DNA from: Clostridiales bacterium UBA1248
GTDB lineage: Bacteria > Bacillota > Clostridia > Oscillospirales > CAG-272
Assembly: GCA_002308615.1 (NCBI GenBank)
Contig: DBWC01000118.1
Coordinates: 1 to 11,778, forward strand
Reading direction: 5' to 3'
DNA length: 11,778 bases
Every line of letters begins with the position of its first letter. Position 1 is the stretch's first letter. A model generated the notes under the pieces. That model was not told the origin of the DNA, searched no databases, and was given only the letters and a program-made list of their open reading frames with translations. The translations under genes were made by a program, and so were the position numbers. Positions 7,338 to 11,778 of this stretch are shown here, one piece after another.

Positions 7338-8240
7338 ATGAATATTTTATATATGAGATACGCCGTGGAGGTCGCAAAAACGGGCTCCGTAAACAAAGCG
7401 TCCGACAATCTTTACGTCGCTCAGCCCAACCTGAGCCGCGCCGTGAAAGAGCTTGAAGCCGATCTCGGCGTTTCGCTGTTCAAGCGGACGTCAAAGGGTA
7501 TGATACTCACGCGGGACGGGGAGAAATTCATACGCGCCGCCGAACATATACTTGCCGAAATGGACGATCTTCAATCGCTTTTCGGCAAAGGAGTCAAAAA
7601 CCGTATAGCGTTTTCTCTTTCCGCTCCTGGCTGCTGCCGCATATCCGCAGCTTTTGCGAACTTCACCGGACTGCTCCCGCCGGACGCCGTATCGGAGATA
7701 ACGTACACGGAAGCGTCCGCGGCGGACACGCTTGAAAACGTAACGCACGGCGGCTGCCGCCTCGGCATTATAAGATACGCGCCGGAACACGACGAAAGTC
7801 TAAAGGAGGAGCTTGACGGAAAAGGTCTGCGCTTTGAGGCGCTTTACGGGAGCAGACGCGAGATAATAACGAGCTCCGCTTCTCCGCTCGCCAACAGACC
7901 GTCGATAAGTGAAAAAGACCTTTTGCCGTATACGGAAGCGGCGTGCGACAGCTTATACGTTCCCCTTTTGTCAAAAGCCGAAAAGGATACTGCTCAAAAA
8001 AGGATATTCGCAAAAGAACGAGCGTCGCGCTACGAGCTTATAGGATCGAATCCGGACGTCTACGCACGTGAATGCGGCGTAATGCAGAGCGCGCTTGACC
8101 GTTACGGACTTGTAAAAAAGGTCTGCGAAGACGATAACACGATATACCGCGACGTTCTGATCTACAGAAACGGCTGCCGACTTACGGACTTTGACAAACT
8201 GTTTATATCGTGTCTTAATGAAATGTTACAAAATATATAA
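7338..8240 (+). CDS. LysR-type transcriptional regulator, divergent from the fak-plsX cluster
   Basis: This is a 300-residue DNA-binding regulator, normal LysR length. Residues 1-60 form the winged helix-turn-helix: YMRYAVEVAKTGSVNKAS (5-22), LYVAQPNLSRAVKELEADLG (25-44) and LFKRTSKGMILTRDGEKF (47-64). Residues of about 90-295 should be the two-lobed effector domain, but that part is poorly conserved and gives no hint of ligand. The start at 7338 is preferred over an in-frame ATG at 7308 because AAAGGAG (7323-7329) is 8 nt upstream of it and the protein then begins MNILYMRYA, as LysR proteins do; the earlier ATG would put that ribosome site inside the gene. The gene is divergent from the fatty-acid kinase cluster with 183 bp between them, a common arrangement for a LysR protein and its target. 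The target assignment is inference. Confidence 0.92.
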   Translation: MNILYMRYAVEVAKTGSVNKASDNLYVAQPNLSRAVKELEADLGVSLFKRTSKGMILTRDGEKFIRAAEHILAEMDDLQSLFGKGVKNRIAFSLSAPGCCRISAAFANFTGLLPPDAVSEITYTEASAADTLENVTHGGCRLGIIRYAPEHDESLKEELDGKGLRFEALYGSRREIITSSASPLANRPSISEKDLLPYTEAACDSLYVPLLSKAEKDTAQKRIFAKERASRYELIGSNPDVYARECGVMQSALDRYGLVKKVCEDDNTIYRDVLIYRNGCRLTDFDKLFISCLNEMLQNI

Positions 8241-8321
8241 AATAAAAATGTTAATTTTATATTCGGATAACTCCGTGTCGTTTTTCCGGATTCTTAATTC
8301 TGAATTTTTTTAAAAAACCTC

Positions 8322-8350
8322 TTGACAAATCGTCTTTCGCGTGATATAAT
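8322..8350 (+). promoter_or_regulatory. Perfect consensus sigma-A promoter of the feo operon
   Basis: TTGACA (8322-8327), a 17-nt spacer and TATAAT (8345-8350) match the consensus completely. The start should be near 8357, directly at the left edge of the inverted repeat 8358-8375. A very strong core promoter with an operator over its start point is the usual layout for a tightly repressed gene. The rest of the gap after the LysR gene (8241-8321) is AT-rich and holds no gene; it contains only a weak stem ahead of a T run at about 8305-8311. Confidence 0.9.
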
Positions 8351-8357
8351 ACGCACG

Positions 8358-8375
8358 AGTTAGCAAAGGCTAACT
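8358..8375. promoter_or_regulatory. Operator 1: AGTTAGC-N4-GCTAACT at the feo transcription start
   Basis: This is a perfect 7-bp inverted repeat with a 4-bp centre (AAAG), beginning 8 bp after the -10 box, so a bound protein would cover the start point. The core TTAGC-N4-GCTAA recurs exactly at 8910-8923 in the same operon. The half-site resembles DtxR/IdeR-type iron boxes (TTAG..CTAA), so repression by an Fe2+-bound DtxR-family protein is likely. No such regulator gene is in the window, and Fur boxes look different. Confidence 0.78.
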
Positions 8376-8414
8376 TATAGGTCTTAAACTTTCAAAAAAA
8401 GGAGAGGCTAAGAT

Positions 8415-8627
8415 ATGATCCCTTTGAATTTAGCCGACACGGGAGAAGAGCTTACCGTAAAACGCATAGGAGGCTCCGCGGAGGTAAAACAGCATCTGGA
8501 AGACCTCGGCTTCACGGCGGGCAGCACCGTTTACATCGTCAACAAGCTCGGCGGGAATATAATAGTAAGAGTAAAAGAATCCCGCATAGCCATAAACGAT
8601 GAAATGGCGAGAAGAATAATGGTTTAA
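8415..8627 (+). CDS. feoA: FeoA family protein, first copy
   Basis: This 70-residue cytoplasmic protein has the SH3-like FeoA fold: an opening strand (LNLADTGEELTVKRIGGS, residues 4-21), a helix (EVKQHLEDLGF, 23-33), then AGSTVYIVNK and NIIVRVKESRIAINDEMA. FeoA assists ferrous iron uptake by FeoB, probably by contact with its cytoplasmic part. GGAGAGG lies 7 nt before the ATG. It is the first gene after the operator-controlled promoter, and feoA2 follows after 12 nt. It differs clearly from feoA2, so this is not a recent duplication. The 'GGNIIVRVKESRIAI' tail is typical of the FeoA copies found first in Clostridial feoAAB operons. Confidence 0.93.
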   Translation: MIPLNLADTGEELTVKRIGGSAEVKQHLEDLGFTAGSTVYIVNKLGGNIIVRVKESRIAINDEMARRIMV

Positions 8628-8639
8628 GGAGGAACGGGA

Positions 8640-8861
8640 ATGAACACGTTAAAAGACGTAAAAGTCGGGCAGACCGTAAAGGTCGTAAAGCTGCACGGAG
8701 AAGGCGCGATAAAAAGGCGCATAATGGATATGGGCATAACCCGCGGCGTTGAGATATACGTACGCAAGGTCGCTCCGCTCGGCGATCCGATAGAGATAAA
8801 CGTCAGAGGCTACGAGCTTTCGCTGCGCAAGGCCGACGCGGATATTATCGAAGTTGAATAA
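8640..8861 (+). CDS. feoA: FeoA family protein, second copy
   Basis: This is a 73-residue SH3-like FeoA protein. It begins TLKDVKVGQTVKVVKLHGEG (3-22), has the conserved helix IKRRIMDMGITRGVEIYVRK (24-43), and then LGDPIEINVRGYELSLRKAD (47-66), which is the canonical FeoA ending. AAGGAGG (8626-8632) overlaps the feoA1 stop and lies 7 nt from this ATG, so translation of the two is coupled. It is closer to the textbook FeoA pattern (DMGI..G..i.v...APLGDPi.i.v.gy.lsLR) than feoA1 and may be the one that acts with FeoB, the other having a modified or regulatory job; that division is inference. Confidence 0.95.
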   Translation: MNTLKDVKVGQTVKVVKLHGEGAIKRRIMDMGITRGVEIYVRKVAPLGDPIEINVRGYELSLRKADADIIEVE

Positions 8862-8866
8862 ATCAG

Positions 8867-8893
8867 ATACGTAAAGAGGCTTTTGCCTCGTAT
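8867..8893 (+). terminator. Hairpin between feoA2 and feoB, possible attenuator or weak terminator
   Basis: GAGGC (8876-8880), a TTTT loop and GCCTC (8885-8889) form a perfect 5-bp stem. Outside a 5-nt bulge, ATAC (8867-8870) can pair with GTAT (8890-8893). ATTTTAA follows, which is T-rich but short. It could lower read-through into feoB or protect the upstream feoA message. The TATATT at 8891-8896 could also serve as a -10 box for an internal feoB promoter ahead of operator 2, but I find no good -35. Confidence 0.4.
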
Positions 8894-8907
8894 ATTTTAA
8901 CGCATTG

Positions 8908-8925
8908 GGTTAGCCTGTGCTAACC
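8908..8925. promoter_or_regulatory. Operator 2: GGTTAGC-N4-GCTAACC ahead of feoB
   Basis: This perfect 7-bp inverted repeat with a 4-bp centre (CTGT) shares the core TTAGC-N4-GCTAA with operator 1. It is 21 bp upstream of the feoB start codon and within the feo operon, which suggests separate iron control of feoB, either at an internal promoter (a TATATT lies 12 bp upstream) or by blocking elongation. A GTG within it at 8917 is in frame with feoB but is not the start. Confidence 0.75.
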
Positions 8926-8946
8926 ACAGAAAGAGAGGATAATGAC

Positions 8947-11475
8947 ATGGATATACGCATAGCGCTTGCGGGAAACCCCAACAGCGGTAAAACGACTCTG
9001 TTCAACGCTCTGACCGGATCAAATCAGTTCGTCGGAAACTGGCCGGGCGTAACGGTCGAAAAAAAAGAAGGCAGGCTCAAAAAGCATGACGGCGTCATAA
9101 TAACGGACCTTCCCGGCATTTATTCTTTGTCTCCGTACACGCTTGAAGAAGTGGTGGCGAGAAACTATCTCATAGGCGAGCGTCCGGACGCGATACTCAA
9201 CATCGTAGACGGTACGAACCTTGAAAGGAACCTTTATCTTACGACGCAGCTGACCGAGCTCGGCATACCGGTGGTCATAGCGATAAACATGATGGACGTC
9301 GTAAAGAAAAGCGGCGACGTGATCAATATCGGAGAGCTGTCGCGTCAGCTCGGCTGCAAAGTCGTGGAGGTCTCCGCGCTGAAAGAGACCGGCGTCATGG
9401 AAGCCGCCGAGGCGGCGATCCAAGCGGCAAAGGGAGAAAAGACCGTGCCGCAGCACAGCTTTTCCGGTCCGGTCGAACACGCGCTTGCGCACATTGAAGA
9501 AGCGGTCGTTCACGATATGCCCGCGGAACAGCAGAGATGGTACGCGGTAAAGATATTCGAGCGCGACGAAAAGGTGCTTGAACAGCTTAAGCTCGACGAT
9601 CAGACGAAGACTCACATAGAAGAAGACATAAAAGCCGCTGAAAAAGAGCTTGACGACGACGCGGAAAGCATCATAACAAACGAGCGTTACGTTTACATAA
9701 GCTCGATAATCAAGGCGATCTACAAGAAAAAGAGCAAGGAAAAGCTCACGACGTCCGATAAGATAGACAAAGTTGTTACGAACCGCTGGCTCGGACTTCC
9801 GATATTCGCCGTTATAATGACGCTGGTCTATATGATCGCCATGGCGCCGGGCGCGCTCGGCACGGCGCTTACGGACTGGGCAAACGACGGACTTTTCGGA
9901 GACGGCTTCCACCTGTTCAACATAGGCGCAAAGGCGTACGAGGAAAAATCGGACGACTATTCCGCCGCGGTAAACGCCGTGACGGCTTACGGATTCGATC
10001 TTGAAGCGGACGATTTTGACGCGGACGCGGCATTGGCTGAGATGAAAGCGTTCACTTCGGCCGAAGCGAGCAAAAAAGTTACCGTAACGGACGATGAAAC
10101 ACTTGAAGAAACAGAGCTTGACGTTTATTTTGAAACGGTTCCAGACGACGCGTCGGAAGACGATACGAACGGCATGACGTTCAAGGAGGCCGTCGCGTAT
10201 TTTGAAGAAAAAGGCTTTGACGAGCCCGATCCCGCGGACTCCGGCGTATGGGTGCCCGGCATCCCGGCGCTGCTCAATAAAGCGCTTTTGAACGAAGAGG
10301 GCGAACCGAGAGTACCGCAGTGGCTGTACGGTCTTATAATGGACGGCATCGTAGCCGGCGTAGGCGCGGTGCTCGGCTTCGTACCGCAGATGTTAATTCT
10401 GTTCCTGCTTCTGGCGATACTTGAAGGCTGCGGCTATATGGCGCGTATAGCGTTCGTGCTCGACAGGATATTCAGACGCTTCGGACTTTCCGGCAAGTCG
10501 TTCATACCCATGCTCGTCGGCACCGGCTGCGGTATACCCGGCATAATGGCGTCGCGTACGATAGAGAACGAGCGCGACAGAAGAATGACGATAATGACTA
10601 CGACGTTCATCCCATGCGGCGCAAAGCTCCCGTTCATTTCAATGGTAGCCGGCGCGATATTCGGCAAATCCCCGTGGATAGCCGTTTCGGCTTACTTTAT
10701 GGGCATGGCGGCAATAATCATATCCGGCGTTATGCTGAAGAAAACGAAGAGATTCGCCGGCGATCCCGCGCCGTTCGTAATGGAGCTTCCGGCATATCAC
10801 TTCCCGACGATCAAGAACACGTTAAGATCCACGTGGGAGCGCGGCTGGTCGTTTATCAAGAAAGCCGGAACGGTGATACTGCTTTCAACGATCGTCGTTT
10901 GGTTCGCGTCTTATTTCGGCTGGGTCGACGGCAGCTTCGGAATGCTGGAAGAGGAACAGCTTGATATGTCGATACTCTCCTACATCGGCAAGGGTGTATC
11001 GTGGATATTCGCTCCGCTCGGCTGGGGCGCTTCCAACTGGCAGGCGGCGGTCGCTTCCGTCACCGGACTTGTGGCAAAGGAAAACATCGTCGGTACTATG
11101 GGCATCCTGTTCGGCGGTTGGAAGAACATAGCCGCGGCGTTCTCCACAAAGATCGCGGGCTTCTCGTTCCTTGCGTTCAACCTGCTCTGCGCACCCTGCT
11201 TCGCGGCTATCGGCGCCATCAAGCGCGAGATGAACAGCGCAAAATGGACGTGGTTTGCGATAGGCTATCAGTGCGGCTTCGCATACGTTATCGCCCTTAT
11301 GATAAACCAGTTCGGAAATCTGTTCTCGGGCAATCTGGCTTCGGGCGACGGACTTATACTCAATATCATCAGCCTCGTATTCGCATTCGGCTTCCTTGCG
11401 CTTATGATATATATGCTGTTTTTCAGAAAGTACAAAGAAGCGACGACGCTTGACAAAAAAGTACGCGTAAAATGA
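8947..11475 (+). CDS. feoB: Ferrous iron transporter FeoB with acidic extracytoplasmic insert
   Basis: FeoB is the inner-membrane Fe2+ importer with a GTP-binding domain at its N-terminus. From ATG 8947 (AGAGAGG 8 nt upstream) it is 842 residues, against about 650-780 in most species. G motifs are G1 GNPNSGKT (9-16), G2 Thr36 in WPGVTVE, G3 DLPG (54-57), G4 NMMD (114-117) and G5 SALKETG (143-149). A helical spacer domain follows (about 165-275), then the first membrane helix at 286-303. The transport core keeps its Cys motifs: GCGYMAR (494-500), GTGCGIPG (525-532) and PCGAKLP (556-562). Between helix 1 and the helix starting near 459 lies a loop of about 130 residues (328-458) rich in Asp and Glu; this loop is short in classical FeoB and faces outside the cytoplasm. 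An in-frame GTG at 8917 lies inside operator 2 and has no ribosome site, so it is not used. Regulation is most likely by iron through both operators. Confidence 0.97.
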   Translation: MDIRIALAGNPNSGKTTLFNALTGSNQFVGNWPGVTVEKKEGRLKKHDGVIITDLPGIYSLSPYTLEEVVARNYLIGERPDAILNIVDGTNLERNLYLTTQLTELGIPVVIAINMMDVVKKSGDVINIGELSRQLGCKVVEVSALKETGVMEAAEAAIQAAKGEKTVPQHSFSGPVEHALAHIEEAVVHDMPAEQQRWYAVKIFERDEKVLEQLKLDDQTKTHIEEDIKAAEKELDDDAESIITNERYVYISSIIKAIYKKKSKEKLTTSDKIDKVVTNRWLGLPIFAVIMTLVYMIAMAPGALGTALTDWANDGLFGDGFHLFNIGAKAYEEKSDDYSAAVNAVTAYGFDLEADDFDADAALAEMKAFTSAEASKKVTVTDDETLEETELDVYFETVPDDASEDDTNGMTFKEAVAYFEEKGFDEPDPADSGVWVPGIPALLNKALLNEEGEPRVPQWLYGLIMDGIVAGVGAVLGFVPQMLILFLLLAILEGCGYMARIAFVLDRIFRRFGLSGKSFIPMLVGTGCGIPGIMASRTIENERDRRMTIMTTTFIPCGAKLPFISMVAGAIFGKSPWIAVSAYFMGMAAIIISGVMLKKTKRFAGDPAPFVMELPAYHFPTIKNTLRSTWERGWSFIKKAGTVILLSTIVVWFASYFGWVDGSFGMLEEEQLDMSILSYIGKGVSWIFAPLGWGASNWQAAVASVTGLVAKENIVGTMGILFGGWKNIAAAFSTKIAGFSFLAFNLLCAPCFAAIGAIKREMNSAKWTWFAIGYQCGFAYVIALMINQFGNLFSGNLASGDGLILNIISLVFAFGFLALMIYMLFFRKYKEATTLDKKVRVK

Positions 11476-11491
11476 AAGGAGACGGACGGTT

Positions 11492-11650
11492 ATGAAGGAA
11501 ATAATACTGACTGTCGCGGTCATAGCGGTGCTTCTGCTTATCGTAGCCGCCGCCGTGATAACGCTTGTACGCGATAAAAAGAAAACCGCCTCATCCTGCG
11601 GCGGAAAATGCTCCGGCTGTCCGTACTGCGGCAGCTGCGGCAAAAAATAA
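11492..11650 (+). CDS. FeoB-associated Cys-rich membrane peptide
   Basis: This 52-residue peptide begins 16 nt after the feoB stop with AAAGGAG about 10 nt upstream of its ATG. Residues 4-26 form one strongly hydrophobic helix (IILTVAVIAVLLLIVAAAVI), then a basic stretch RDKKK (27-31), then SSCGGKCSGCPYCGSCGKK with five Cys at 36, 40, 43, 46 and 49 (CxxxCxxCxxCxxC). By the positive-inside rule the Cys tail is cytoplasmic. This matches the small family found after feoB in many Firmicutes (Pfam PF12669, misnamed after a virus attachment protein). Its role is not settled; the Cys cluster could hold Fe2+ or another metal as it emerges from FeoB. It probably replaces FeoC, which is absent here. 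Confidence 0.92.
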   Translation: MKEIILTVAVIAVLLLIVAAAVITLVRDKKKTASSCGGKCSGCPYCGSCGKK

Positions 11651-11778
11651 CAAAGCTAAAACCCATAAACCATAATATACCACCAAATAAAAGCTGCCGC
11701 GCACTGAACCGCCCCAAATTGTACGGACAGTACAAAAGAGGCCACCAATGGCATAATATTTAGTTATCAAACAACAGA
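11651..11778. other. Gene-free tail with a short inverted repeat, possible IS end
   Basis: I see no gene in these 128 bases. The composition changes to A-rich, C-containing DNA with CCATAA/CCAAAT-like words. TTGTAC (11719-11724), GGACA, GTACAA (11730-11735) is a perfect 6-bp inverted repeat without a T tract, so it is not a typical terminator. The surrounding TGAACCGCCCC...GTACGGACAGTAC looks somewhat like the terminal region of IS3/IS150-type elements, and an ATG at 11748 stops after two codons. No transposase is visible before the window ends. No terminator for the feo operon is evident. Confidence 0.3.

Noticed and set aside
8241..8320. Intrinsic terminator after the LysR gene
   Set aside because: There is a T run at about 8305-8311, but the only stem before it is ATTC/GAAT with a large loop, too weak to call.
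8917..8946. GTG at 8917 as feoB start, adding ten residues
   Set aside because: It lies inside operator 2 and has no ribosome site, whereas ATG 8947 has AGAGAGG 8 nt upstream and gives the standard MxxxIALAGNPN beginning.
9019..9912. Open frame of 297 codons on the minus strand inside feoB
   Set aside because: It mirrors the FeoB G domain, which has intact G1-G5 motifs; the reverse frame is Arg/Val/Phe-rich and has no recognisable domain.
11628..11700. GCGGCAGCT (11628-11636) pairing with AGCTGCCGC (11692-11700) as a terminator of the feo operon
   Set aside because: The arms are 55 nt apart, one is inside the Cys codons of the small peptide, and no T tract follows; the match is probably chance from GCGGC-type Cys/Gly codons.
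1..11778. tRNA, rRNA, CRISPR array, riboswitch or prophage genes
   Set aside because: I found no repeated spacer pattern, cloverleaf, conserved rRNA block or phage-type gene on either strand; the gaps are short and explained by promoters and operators.

Overview
The window looks like a chromosomal segment of a Gram-positive, low-to-mid GC anaerobe of the class Clostridia, probably a gut member of the Oscillospiraceae or a relative. The signs are consensus sigma-A promoters, AGGAGG-type ribosome binding sites, a PlsX/FakA/FakB phospholipid route, a YtvI-like (sporulation-type) AI-2E membrane protein, and a feoA-feoA-feoB-Cys-rich peptide iron operon. The taxonomic call is inference from gene content only.

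Left part (1-7154, all on the minus strand). Read in transcription order, a five-gene cluster starts at a strong promoter (7248-7220): an AI-2E/YtvI-like membrane protein, fakA (fatty acid kinase catalytic subunit), fakB (DegV-family fatty-acid-binding subunit), a 376-residue GNAT-fold protein of unknown function, and plsX. The last four genes are separated by 14, 3 and 1 nt, so they almost certainly form one transcript. FakB presents a fatty acid, FakA phosphorylates it to acyl-phosphate, and PlsX interconverts acyl-phosphate and acyl-ACP, so the cluster is a fatty-acid activation and phospholipid-entry module. The GNAT protein sits inside it without a known role. Immediately after plsX, a perfect consensus promoter drives a secreted, probably beta-propeller protein that starts with TTG and runs off the left edge of the window within an acidic Thr/Glu/Asp linker.

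Middle (7155-8414). A 183-bp divergent intergenic region holds back-to-back promoters for the fak-plsX cluster and for a LysR-type regulator (7338-8240). The regulator is therefore a candidate controller of the lipid cluster.

Right part (8322-11650, plus strand). A perfect TTGACA-17-TATAAT promoter is followed at its start point by an inverted repeat, then two different feoA genes, a hairpin, a second copy of the same inverted repeat, feoB with an unusual acidic extracytoplasmic insert of about 130 residues, and a 52-residue FeoB-associated Cys-rich membrane peptide. The two matching TTAGC-N4-GCTAA palindromes look like operators for an iron-sensing, DtxR-like repressor acting both on the operon and again directly ahead of feoB.

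The final 128 bases carry no gene that I can support. They contain a short inverted repeat within sequence that resembles the end of an insertion sequence. I found no tRNA, rRNA, CRISPR array or complete mobile element.
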